From NCBI RefSeq assembly GCF_026151205.1, contig NC_087073.1, positions 7,151,001 through 7,215,000 on the forward strand: a stretch of DNA of 64,000 nt, written 5' to 3'. This document shows, in pieces, positions 12,341-23,066 of the stretch. Position 1 is the first letter of the stretch, and each line of letters starts with the position of its first letter. Both the position numbers and the translations under genes were made by a program. Under the pieces are notes generated by a model. It ran no database searches, was not told where the DNA came from, and worked only from the letters and a program-made list of their open reading frames with translations. The stretch comes from Bolinopsis microptera. Its lineage: Eukaryota > Ctenophora > Tentaculata > Lobata > Bolinopsidae.

Positions 12341-12670
12341 TCATTCACCACCGGAATGTCCCGGCTCTTTCTCTGCTTCATGTGTGTTTAATGCTTGCAG
12401 ATGTTCTGGATCTTCCGTTATGACTAGCCTTAATTGTGGGGTTAGAGGACACCCCTCTCTTTCCTCCTGGTCTGCTTGAAATCGATTTTGCCACCAACTG
12501 TAGTGTCTGAAGGACACATTTTCACAGTCCCAATCCGGCTCTGACTCAGAATAGGGATCTTCTGCTGATTCGTCATCTGATTTCGTTTCCATTATTTCAT
12601 CTGCTATATGAATATCCTCAATGGAGTCTTCAGCAACTACTTGACAGCTGGCACAGTTACGTTTGTTCAT
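12341..12670 (-). CDS. Hypothetical acidic protein, 109 codons
   Basis: An ATG-initiated minus frame contains a CASC pair near the start and a long acidic middle (many D, E and S), then an aromatic patch RHYSWWQNRF, ending at a stop. No domain is recognised. It follows the unrecognised gene at 12.95-14.4 kb on the same strand and could be a separate small gene or a further exon. The acidic bias and ordered length make it more than a random ORF, but support is weak. Confidence 0.3.
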   Translation of the reverse strand: MNKRNCASCQVVAEDSIEDIHIADEIMETKSDDESAEDPYSESEPDWDCENVSFRHYSWWQNRFQADQEEREGCPLTPQLRLVITEDPEHLQALNTHEAEKEPGHSGGE

Positions 12671-12954
12671 ATCTGAAGAGATTTAACATTTAGTCCACAA
12701 ATAATTATTCGAATCATTAGAAACAGCAATTTATTGGAAAGACCTTCATAATATAATAATATTCCTAGAGCTCATTCATGTGAGTGTACTTTCGTCTAAC
12801 AATCTTGGTGAAGAGTGGGTATAAGAAGACAAATAAAAAACGGGCATCAACATAGAGATATGGTATCTAAAACAGTATATTTACAGTACAGAAATTTTCA
12901 ACATTGAACAATTAAAATAACAATTACAAATAAACAATTACAAACATGCACTTT

Positions 12955-14406
12955 CGAATTCTTTAAGGAAGTCGAAAATATCATCCAAATACTTTTTATC
13001 TATTTTGAAGGAATGTTTCTGTTTTTTAACTGACTTCTCGTGTTGTATAAGTTCCTCGAACTTTCTAAGATCTCGTTGATGGAGCCCTTAAACTTGTTCC
13101 CTTACCGAAGAACTTGTACAAGTTTCGGTTCTCTGTGGCTCCTTAGGAAGCTTATTGAGAATTAAGAAACTTTAAATATCTCGCATACTGGGATAATCAT
13201 CTTGAGGTAAACCGTTTACTTCCACCAGTTCTTTAATGAATGTGTCTCGCATATCTATCTTGATTGCGGGGTTCATGTACTTATTATTAACGTTACTCTG
13301 TTTTTGAACTTTAACAACCTTTGATGATGAGCGTGGTCGAGTCCTGGAGACATCTTTCTCATTTGATGTCTCTCTAGAGTCGGGCATAACAGTTTTATAT
13401 GCCGATAAACTCTGCTCGGCTCCTGATTGTGAAACTGGTTGAGAGTACACGATATCTGCAAGTCTTTGTAATCCTTGGATGTATGATCCAAAGCATTTCC
13501 AGTAAGTTCGGATGGAGTTAGTCTTTTCAGAACGCAGCTGTTCCCAGCTGGTTGTTGTTGTTATTGTTATATACAATGTATTAACATGCTACATGTATAT
13601 AGTATATGATAACATTGGTTAGATAATCGACAGTTTCTACATCCACTTGAATAACATTTGGAGCTTTGTTCCCCAATAGCAGGTATTTTTCAGGGTGAAA
13701 ATCAGGGGCCAGGACGCTGGTTTTACTGTATTATTGTATTGAGTATTGAGAAGCACTAAAATTATTTGCCATTATAGCGGTTTTGTAAAAGTATGTTTTA
13801 ATCCAATAATACCTTGTTTTTTATAACTAATGACAGGGACTTGATGGACGCATTTGGTTTCTTTATGGACACAATCGAATGATTTTGCTGCTGCTGATAT
13901 AATAGAAGATATTTAATTTTTCGTGTGTCAGTTTACCTAAAAGCATACCTCCAGAGGCTGTCTTCGTGTTCAGTAACAAGATCTGCTCCTCGTTCCCTCT
14001 CTCTTCCTCTTCTTAATCCTTACATATTCTTCATTTTTCCGTTTATGACCCTGTTAAGAAAACCAAACTTCGGTACTTTGGACATGAAATTTCCAATTTC
14101 ACCAATCTTCAATACACTCACTCGACAGAGAGCAAGTAAAAGGGCATGGAAAGTTTTAGCTTCGTAAGGTTGCCTCTTGATGTCAGATATTTCAGTTATC
14201 AGCTTAAATAGAACAAAGGTGATTCTGTCTAAAGGAACGTCGTTGAATTCACTAGGAATGTTGTCGAAGGGGGCGGGGCCACTTGCCCAGGCGGGGCCAG
14301 GCTTTGATATGTTTTTCGACCAGTTATTTTGATTCTTTGTCCCCTGACCCTCTGAATCAGCTGCCAGTAGCTGCAATCGATCTTCACTCAGTGGTCGGAT
14401 GTTCAT
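12955..14406 (-). CDS. Predicted multi-exon gene, unknown protein
   Basis: Several protein-like minus-strand exons lie in a row. Exon 1 starts at ATG 14406 (MNIRPLSEDRLQLLAADSEG) and runs to about 14060-14020, with hydrophobic helices such as VLFKLITEISDI and FHALLLALCRVSVL. A possible exon 13893-13813 is phase 0 with a GTATTA donor. An exon from about 13537 to 13220 or 13172 is rich in S, K and R. A last segment at about 13110-12955 ends in KKYLDDIFDFLKEFE and a stop. Two in-frame stops separate the last two segments unless an intron lies between them, so exon joins are unresolved and it may be a decayed gene. No family recognised. Confidence 0.4.
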
Positions 14407-14419
14407 GAATAGAACTCGA

Positions 14420-15447
14420 CAGTCACAATCACAAAAATTGTCTGTTCAACAAAAGATCTAGCAACTGACTAGCGACTGACAAGTTTGGAAATGTTCAAAT
14501 TTGGGAGCGTGCCAAAGTGTGCAGCATGGTGCACGCACCTCTCCCACACTTTTCAGTCACGAGACAAGAATTCTCATGAGAAAATTCAAAATATCCAGCC
14601 ATGGCATTATCGGTTTAAATGTAACGCGAGCCGCTCATCAAGGTAACGGGGAGTCTGTTCTGATAATACCCTCGCTTCCTTTGCGGGAAATATCCGCAAA
14701 TTATCAGCTCTCAGTGTCCACGAGTTTTAGTGCATATAATTCCCGTAAATAGTTTTAACAGGTGATTTGCGGTGCTCCACTAGTCGGAATCGTAACGAAT
14801 CTTTGGGAAATCGTTTCAGAATACTTACCCTGTGGATGGTTTGTTCCATTTTGAGATCCTTGTTATTTAATGAGATTTTAATTATACATATCATTCACAC
14901 ACACACCTTGTTATTTGTAATATTGTGATAATTGAGGCATGCTTTCCTAATATTAGTAAGTATTACTAGTACTGTTAACACTCCCATGAATTATAAACCC
15001 GTAATCCACTTAACCGTTCAGATGCGGTGAAAAGGGGGTCCGGACTCCCGGACCCGGTAAGAAGCTGTGGTAGTTGTCTGGAATCTGCTCTGACCTGCCA
15101 ATGTTTAAGACCAAAAAGTGGAGATGACAACGAAAATAACATCGAGATGACTGAAGATGAAATATCTACAAGAAGAGGTAGCGTCCTCTCTGAAAGACAG
15201 AATAGCCCCAGTCCCTCTCACAACCCAACTTTTATTAAATACTTTTCAAACTTTACAGAGTACAGCAATTACAACGTATGAAATAAACTCGAATAAATTA
15301 TTGCCCCCGTCTGTAAAATCTGACGGGAGACCAAACACGGTACTGCACAGTAAAACGTGCTCGCAATTACATGGCCCCGATATGATTTTTTAAAGTGTGA
15401 AACAAAATTGTGATAAAATAAATGTGTGGTGAAGAATGTGGAACAGT
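14420..15447. other. No gene recognised
   Basis: Between the start of the 12.9-14.4 kb gene and the LINE ORF1 I see only short plus frames near 14501 and 15027-15393. The latter includes a serine-rich piece but no domain. A donor-like CCCG|GTAAGA at 15055-15060 could belong to a small exon. The stretch also contains the putative promoter side of the minus gene, with no clear motifs. Confidence 0.4.
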
Positions 15448-16359
15448 TCAAATTTCTTCAGACGAGGCTGATACACTGTTCTTATCAGAGCTGACAATCT
15501 TATTGTTCCTTATGAAATGAACTCTGTTAGGCTCTGCTTTCCTCTTCTCTTTCAATTCCTCCCAGAGCTTCTTGTAAGCTCTCCTTTCTTCCACTGATCT
15601 GTCTGGGCAAATGTAGATACTTTTATAGCCCTCTTTTGTGCGTAGTAGTTTCGCTTTTCGCAGCACCTGAGTAACCATATCAGAGCTATTTAGAGATAGT
15701 TTAGTAGGTCGTATTAATGTGCCGGCTCTCTTCAAACCAACTCTACAACAGTCACGAAATGAAGGTTTCTCGTTTATCTCACCAAGAACTTCAGCAACTT
15801 TGTTTTCTAACTTCTCGCCGTCGGATTCACTTATTCCGTAGATTACGACGTTTCTGCTTCTTTCATCCTTTTCAGCTATTGTCTTAACTGCAGTACAGAT
15901 CTTCTTTGGCGTAAGAGCAGCAGCACAAGTCTTCTTCAGGGCAGAAGAATATGATTTCATCTCTGTCTGCACAGTTGTTTGGACAGACTTGAGTTCTTCG
16001 TCCTTCTTTTCAATGAGCTGCTTCTGCAAATCAATGACAGTTTTCTGCTCCGCGATTAATGAAATGTTCTGTTTATCTACTCTCTCCGCAGCCATTTGCA
16101 AATGAGGAGCTGCATAACGATTCAAAATGAAACAAACAGTTTGCAGCCAATCACACAGTTTTTCTTTCGAAACTGATCGCTTGTTCAGGTTTTTCAATAC
16201 TAGATCTCCGTATTCCTTAACATCCAGTTCATGGCACATTTCATTGAAAACACTGTTTGTAGCTCTCGCTACCTGATCTGCATGTCTGGCACTAAACAGA
16301 TCATCATTATCGGGGTCATCGACCAAATGCTTCGTATGTTCATGGTATGAGTACTGCAT
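15448..16359 (-). CDS. LINE ORF1-like protein (coiled coil + RRM-like)
   Basis: An intact 303-codon ATG-to-stop frame. Residues ~95-135 form a likely coiled coil (EQKTVIDLQKQLIEKKDEEL). From ~165 the pattern RSRNVVIYGISES...DCCRVGL...RPTKLSL...VLRKAKLLRTKEGYKSIYICPDRS..ERR matches the ORF1 protein of CR1/L2-type non-LTR retrotransposons, an RNA-binding chaperone of the RNP. No ORF2 (endonuclease/RT) follows on the same strand, so it is either a truncated insertion that kept its ORF or a stand-alone descendant. The full open frame is notable for a dead copy. Confidence 0.7.
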   Translation of the reverse strand: MQYSYHEHTKHLVDDPDNDDLFSARHADQVARATNSVFNEMCHELDVKEYGDLVLKNLNKRSVSKEKLCDWLQTVCFILNRYAAPHLQMAAERVDKQNISLIAEQKTVIDLQKQLIEKKDEELKSVQTTVQTEMKSYSSALKKTCAAALTPKKICTAVKTIAEKDERSRNVVIYGISESDGEKLENKVAEVLGEINEKPSFRDCCRVGLKRAGTLIRPTKLSLNSSDMVTQVLRKAKLLRTKEGYKSIYICPDRSVEERRAYKKLWEELKEKRKAEPNRVHFIRNNKIVSSDKNSVSASSEEI

Positions 16360-16741
16360 CGTGTATATTCCAATGTACAGTTCTTGTATACAGGCTACAA
16401 AACGATCACACTAAAAGACAAGCACTTCTTATCGCAAGTTACAACAGCTGATAACAGAGCTCGCTATTTGCAACCAAATGTAAAACGACTACACACACAC
16501 TAGGAGATCTTCCATTTTAATTTACCCCAGCATCATCCCAGCCTTCAGCGAGACTCTTTCTCAATGTTCCAGAAGCTGGTAAAACTCATTTTATCTACAA
16601 TTATAAGTATTTTAATTTTAGGAGAATTTTCCACAGTTTAAATTTGTCACGTGAACAAATAGGCAGTGTTTGATTGGTCCTAGTAGGCTGGGAATTTCAG
16701 AGGGAATCTCCTAAAATTGGTGGCTCGTGTACGTCTTGGTT

Positions 16742-17106
16742 ATAAAACTATCTCAGAAAGACAGAAGAACTAAATATAGTCCGATAACAAGATCCCCTGA
16801 TCCGATTACTGATCAAGGCTTTGTTAGCTAAAATACGTTCATTCCCACTATGCTTTATAGTTTTTAGTCCAATAAAGGGCCCAATAAATACGGTGTACGA
16901 GTTGAATATCAATGCTAGCACCCCCATAATTCAGGATGATACCTGCAGTGTCTTGTTTTCAAGTATAATTCTTTTCCCACAAATGTCATTGCATTCATCT
17001 GAAAGGTCAAAGCAATCGTATATGCCGTCACATCTCTGCGATAAGGATATGAGCTGTATGTTTAGTTGAGTTTAAAGTGTCTTCACAAATTACGTGATTT
17101 GCACAT
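16742..17106 (-). pseudogene. Fragment copy of the LDLa-7TM receptor
   Basis: About 365 bp match 19083-19437 inside the receptor gene at high but imperfect identity (shared ATCCCCTGATCCGATTA, GATCAAGGCTTTGTTAGC). The copy covers the last LDLa repeat through TM1-TM2. Small indels break the receptor frame, so it is a pseudogene. The plus-strand sequence just left of it (16636-16741) recurs at 22806-22912. Confidence 0.85.
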
Positions 17107-17951
17107 AACATATTTATTTCCGACAATCACAATAGTAATAATCATGCCATTATCATAGTAATTAGAATATTTCAAACTTCTATGTTATATTTATTGTTCC
17201 GAGGCTCCCCAATAATTACAGTCTAATAGTGATGCGTTAAACCATGGCTGGCCGGTGGAAAGGTTTGTGTTCAGCATAGAAATAACTTAATCCTAGCAGC
17301 AATATTACCACAATATTATCTGAGAAAGCCTTTTTTAATATGTTCTTGGTGAACAATGTTATTATTTTGTAAATTATAGATAAAATAAAACTACAAATGT
17401 CGAACAAAAATTATTATTATTAAACGAGCGGATGCTATTACAGTATTATTATTACCAATTATTGCAATCGATGTTTGTGGGATAGTGAGACATATTCTGG
17501 CCTGGTGATCTATGTGTCGTCTTGGCCTTAGACTTTCGGTCGTACATATCGAGGAAAATAATGTAAAACTTTACTAATAAGACATGTAATTTAGATAATT
17601 TAAACTAATCATTAGCGTATATTAGTATTCATACCACTATAAAGGTACATTGAACTCTTTGAAAATAAGAAATCAGAATTTATAAAATTGAACATAGCAC
17701 ATAATGTTATAATGTACGTAATATAATGGTAGATTTGTCATGTGAAAGATTAAACGAATCATGATGTGATTCTGTAAGTGATAAACATTGCTGAGGCGTA
17801 AACTATAGATCCTACAATCATAATATTTGAAGATAGAATACTACATTAATCGATTACAATTAAGTCAATTTTAAATACAAATATTACATTATACATGAAC
17901 TATTAAGTCAGGGCTGTAATATATGGGTAGCAATATCATTAAATAAACACT
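17107..17951. other. AT-rich 3' flank of receptor gene, no gene seen
   Basis: Roughly 845 bp of AT-rich sequence without a usable frame or recognised repeat. It probably includes the 3' untranslated region of the minus-strand receptor gene. I found no canonical AATAAA on the minus strand close to the stop. Confidence 0.45.
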
Positions 17952-20900
17952 TCACAGATTTTCTGTCTCAGCTATTACTTGATTTGAAATTTCCTGATCC
18001 TCGTGTACTCTTAAAGGTTCCATCTGTATGACATCCAGATCAACGTTCTCGCTCTGTATGTCTTCAGTCATCGTCGAAATGAATCTTGTAATCGAAGATA
18101 CGACTGCGGAGGTACTGAGCCTGATAAGTGTTTTTACTTCCCCTAATTTTCTGCCTAGGAACTCTGTTAACGTTTTTTCGTATATCAGCGGGTTGATAAC
18201 AGAGTTAAGTGGAAGAGCTATCATCGCATACGTAGCATACCATTCAGTCGCATCAAAAACGCCGAGGTTATGCATACTGCTGATAACAATAAATGGTACC
18301 CAACATAAGAAATCAGTGGCAACAATAAGAGAAATTTTATTCTGTACAGATCTATTGTCCCTCACTCTTTTTGGGTTATGGTGCTGTCCTGATCTCCGTG
18401 AAGAAATCCTTGTTTGAATATTGATAACTATGTAGCAAAAAGTGATGATGATGAAGCAGACTAAGTTCACACCAAGCATTAGCCAAACTACTGGATCTCC
18501 TTTATGATCAGTTATGTCCGCGTTACTTTCAATCGATTGTCTGATTCTTCTTGCATCGTCACTCCTAACAAAGTACTTGAATAAGCAGACACCGTCGTTT
18601 CCATAAAAATGAACTGGACGTCTACTCAAAAGTCCATGTTGCTGAGTGAACATACCGTCCACCTTATCACTGATTTGTGTCCATGTCAAATCCGTAGTGA
18701 TGTTAGTGGTATTATAGTGAGCTTGAAGAACATTAACATGTTTCTCTTTGTTGGGGAAGCCTATGAACACTTTGTAGATGGGGTCATAGTACATTCCTTG
18801 TACAAAATATTCCTCAAATGAAGGTATCAATGGTATAACAGCTATAGCAAGGGATGCGGTGAGGATTCCCGTCGCTAGGAAAGCAAGCTTGACAGCAGAG
18901 CTTTTGTTTGTAGGGCCTGGAATGCTCTTTTGCTTAAAAGTGAGCCAGAACATTCGGATTATACTCAAGGCTGTCATAGCGAAAAGGGAGACTTGTGATC
19001 CAATCGTGCTGATGACCCCCAATATGGAGCATGCTGTTCCGGTGTACCATTCGGCTTGATGTTTGCAGAACCCAGTTCCATAAATAAAACTATCATAGAA
19101 AGATAACATAACCAAGTATAATCCGATAAATAGATCCCCTGATCCGATTATACTGATCAAGGCTTTGTTAGCTAAAATACGTTCATTCCCACTATGCTTT
19201 ATAGTTTTTAGTCCAATGAATACGGTGTACGAGTTGAATATCAATGCTAGCAACCCCATCATCCAGGATGATACCTGCAGTTTCCAGTTTTCAAGTATCC
19301 TTTTCCCACAAATGTCATTGCATTCATCTGAAAGGTCAAAGCAATCGTATATACCGTCACATCTCTGCGGTAAGGAAATGAACTGATGCTTAGTCGAGTT
19401 TAAAGTGTGTTCACAAATCATGTGATTTGCACAGTTTAACTCGTCACTCATGTCCCCACAGTCATCTATGAGATCACATACTTGCTTGTATACCACACAT
19501 CTACTGTTATTGCATTGAAAATAGTCCTGGTGATATTTGCCTTTCTTTGACTTCTCAACAAACGTTAGAAAAGAGTTGTTAGCAAGCGTGTATGCTCGAT
19601 CAGGATATTGTCTAGGACATGAATTGTACAACAATGTTCTGTTTTTATTTAAAGGACATGGGGCATCTAGACATAGATCCATGCAACTCAGAAACAGGTA
19701 ATATTCACCAAACAAATAGCTGCAATTAACCTTTGAGGTCGGAACGATTAACTCTGACTTCGTTATTCCGAATACATCAATCCAGGGTCGTATGAATTCT
19801 TTCACTTCACAGTTGGTGTCACCGCATACATCTTTCAATCCTCCGTGATCAAGAGCGGCCTTATTGATCGTTGGAAAATCTCTTGCAATCCTACAAACCT
19901 CATTCTCTGCACCGTCACCACACGTCTCCAGTCCGTCACAGAGTTGTTCGAATTGAACGTATGGTTTATCACCTTTCTGACACAGATAGACGTTATTGCA
20001 AGTTTCATCAATTTCTTTAAATCGGTATGTTTTGTCAGTTTGATTGTCACAGAAATTCAAATCCTCAGCCTGTTCATCTAACCTGTCCATACAATCCACC
20101 ACATTGTCCATTATCCAAGAAACTGGTATTCCGACCTGCATACCTATTTTAAAGTTAAACCTACGGACACATTGGAATTCCTTCGTCATATATTCACACA
20201 TGTCATGAAGTTCATCACTCCCATCATGACAATCCCACACTCCGTCACACATCCTGTGTTTGTGTACTCTACAATCAGTGGAAGTAGACGGTGATATACA
20301 GCTGTTTTGAATGTCATTGTCACATAACTTTACTGGTAAACTAGTCTTCTCATAATTTTCATAACACAACATGTACTTAGAAACACTCGACAAATACCCA
20401 TTAATAGGACAATACCCCCCTACTCGCTCACTATCAGAACAGTTAGTCTGATCTAAATAGTTCAGACAGTATGGATATATTTCCTTCTTTATATCAAATA
20501 CGGAGCACCTAGTATAGTCAAATATAGGTACTGTTCTAATATCGTTATACAACATTTTATATCTGTAACTTGTACACGTGTGTGGGGTCGTTTTAGTTAC
20601 TTTACAGTCCGGTTCATCCTCTCCTTTATCACAGGACCTGCCTCCGTCACATATCCACTTCACAGGAACATATATCTTCCTCCCACGAAGTGGGCAGTTA
20701 ACTCCGTATTTATACCCGTTGCAATCACTTTCATCTATACATCTAGTGTCGTCACATTTATCATTACAGAGATTAGTTCCAGTGTACTGTTGTGGGTTAT
20801 GCTTTACAGAACAATCATCATCTACACTACAGTTCTTAACACATCTGATGTAATTGTTATTGCAAAACAAGCCTCCACACAGCACATCTGTGTTTGTTAT

Positions 20901-21585
20901 TTCTGTCTTGAACCCACATGCCTGATACACGTGGCGGTCGTTTTCACACACTGCAGTAACACTGTCAAGCTGATAATCTTTCATATCATTTTTAAAGTAC
21001 ACATCAGAGTGGGCACACTTGAAGTAGTGTTGTTTCCTCTTTTCATCAAAACAGACATTTTTGAGGAAGCCCCCTACTATCGTAACTGTGCAATTTTCAC
21101 CTGATTTTCTCAATTCATCCACAACCCTGTAGTCAACACAGTCCGGACAAGAACAATGCTTAGTTGTCTTGCCACACCTTCCATTCGGATTACAACACGG
21201 GTTCTCCCCATCAGGGTCACACTCAGCAGGACTGCCACATCTCCCGTTAGACAACCACTTTAAATCACCTGATAGAGTAAAGTAATGTACTACTGAGTGT
21301 TGCATGAATAGTTAATAATGTTAACATCAATTCATGTATAATTCCGCTGTCCTACATTTAATTAGGCAATAAAATTGTACCCATGATCACAGAATCACTA
21401 GATGTACGCACTTAAAATTGTGCGCGGTTGAATTTGTTAATTTTATAAAGCTTTAGCTGTTTTCTTACAAATGCTGATAAAGTAAATTTTATTTAAACAA
21501 TTTCAAATATCTTACCAAGTTGACAGAAGATGCCCTGAACTAAGACGATCAGTATAAGTAGTGTGATCGAAAGTTTGAACCCCAT
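17952..21585 (-). CDS. LDLa-repeat rhodopsin-like 7TM receptor
   Basis: Two exons: 21585-21516 encodes a signal peptide (MGFKLSITLLILIVLVQG) ending at G|GTAAGA, and 21268-17952 follows an acceptor CTATCAG|GT; phases agree, giving ~1128 residues. After the signal comes a cysteine-rich module (GRCGSPAECDPDGENPCC, ~residues 30-65) resembling small chitin-binding-like domains, then about six complete or degenerate LDLa repeats (CDGVWDCHDGSDE, CDGLETCGDG, CDLIDDCGDMSDE, CDGIYDCFDLSDE). TM1 starts near residue 685 and TM7 carries NPLIY, so it is rhodopsin-like. The usual DRY after TM3 is replaced by IIRMF. The second extracellular loop is very long (~130 residues). There are no leucine-rich repeats, unlike GRL101 or relaxin receptors. 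Probable cell-surface receptor, ligand unknown. The ATG at 21305 lies in the intron of this model and is not the start. Confidence 0.85.
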
Positions 21586-21879
21586 TCTCGCGTCGTTCCA
21601 ACTGATTTCTTGAGTCGATATCTTTAGAATTTGGCTAATTGAATCCTTGAATTAAGTAAAACATGAACATTTTATAGGAAATTTCCAAAAATAAAATGGG
21701 TTTATGAAATATAAAAATACAGAAGAAAATAATGTCAGGAAAACAAATCGAAGTCCAAAACATTTGATAATTGATCTCTCAACGGTCGTGTCATTATGAA
21801 AAACTAACGTCGAATAGTTTAAATGAGGGGCTGATATTTGTATTTTAAGTAGTGCTAACAATTGTTTAAAACGATTGTT

Positions 21880-22912
21880 TTCAACAATTAAAAATGGCCC
21901 AAGGCCAAATGTTAAGTGAACAAGCAAACAGAAATTACAAACGAAATTATATCATAAGGCCTTAATACAGTAAAAGTTTACTATTATGAATATATACTGT
22001 GGAAAATAGAGGATTGATGGTTTAAAACTGACTGAGCGCACCTCAGTTAAGTTCGTCAACTTTAAACTGTAAAGAAATACCCGTGGCATGGCGGTTGTGG
22101 TACGTACTACCCCTGACCTCAACCTGGGTAACTGTAGTGACTGTGAGTATTGTAAGCACCAAATATGTCATGTGAACATCTAAACAGTTTGTTATTGGTC
22201 TATTTATTTCTAAGCACGAAACCAAACACAAAAATCAGCTCCTGAGTAGGCCTCAGAAAGAATATTTGGCTGATGATTTTTTCCTTCACAATTATTTGAA
22301 CAAAAGGTATAACGGTTTATTTTTCTTCAAATTTACAAATGAGTAGAACCGATTGTCCGCGTCAAAATTTCCCTTCAACTGGCCGTGGTTTCTGAGTGTG
22401 GTTGATGATTAATTATGAAGTATGAACTACGCATAATCTATGAGGTGATCATTTTTGAATAGAAATGATGATTGTTCGAAACATATTGTATAAGGTATTG
22501 CCTGTAATCGTTTGAATGACGGATGACCGGATTGTTACGCAAACGGTGCCCAACAAACAGAATTTACAAGCGAAATCATTTTTAGCGGGCCTATTTAACA
22601 GTTTATAGTTTTGTTTAAAGCAAAATCTATTATATATTTATGACCTCTCGTTTATGAATCCGTGAAACTGAAATGATTAATAATCTGGGACTGACTGTAC
22701 ACACTTCAGCTAAATTTGTTATTATATCTCAAAATAAATGCGTGTTCTGGTGTGATAGCCCTGATTTAACCATACGTCACTGTACCATGTTGAATGCCAT
22801 GACTATTCTAAGCACCAAATTTGTCACTTGATAAAATAGGCAGTGTTTGATTGGCCCTAGGGGAATTTCAGAGGATCTTGAAATTTTTGGCTCTTGAACG
22901 TCTTGGTTATGT
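21880..22912. repeat. Two diverged copies of a ~350-bp segment
   Basis: The segment at ~21880-22240 resembles ~22540-22880 in order and wording: AACAAACAGAA/AAGCAAACAGAAATTAC, then a TAACAGTTTATAG-like stretch, then AAGCACCAAAT(A/T)TGTCA(C/T) and a (T/A)TTGGTC/CC run. An old tandem duplication with a ~650-bp period. The last part (22806-22912) also occurs at 16636-16741. Confidence 0.5.
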
Positions 22913-22924
22913 AGATTGTAAGTG

Positions 22925-22980
22925 ATCATGTTTCATTCTGATTGCCACAGAAACTTAAGTCCTCACTCCTCAAGTCTATT
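22925..22980 (-). pseudogene. Short receptor-derived fragment
   Basis: TTCTGATTGCCACAGAAACT followed by AAGTCCTCA...TCAAGTCTATTCT resembles 20036-20090 of the receptor gene (cysteine region near CDNQTDKTYRF). Divergence is substantial (about 70% by eye). Part of it (AAGTCCTCACTCCTCAAG) is repeated again at 23040-23060. Confidence 0.4.
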
Positions 22981-23066
22981 CTCTCTAATATATTGTACTT
23001 TTCCAGGAAGCAGGAGGAAAAGTGACGGAGTGTGAGCTTAAGTCCTCACTCCTCAAGTCTATTCTC

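Noticed and set aside
20578-21104. Plus-strand frames of 91 and 174 codons opposite the receptor gene
   Set aside because: They are the antisense of a well-supported 3.3-kb exon; composition and lack of domains mark them as shadows.
21269-21305. ATG at 21305 as the start of the receptor
   Set aside because: It gives no signal peptide, while an upstream exon with a clear signal peptide joins in phase at the CTATCAG acceptor.
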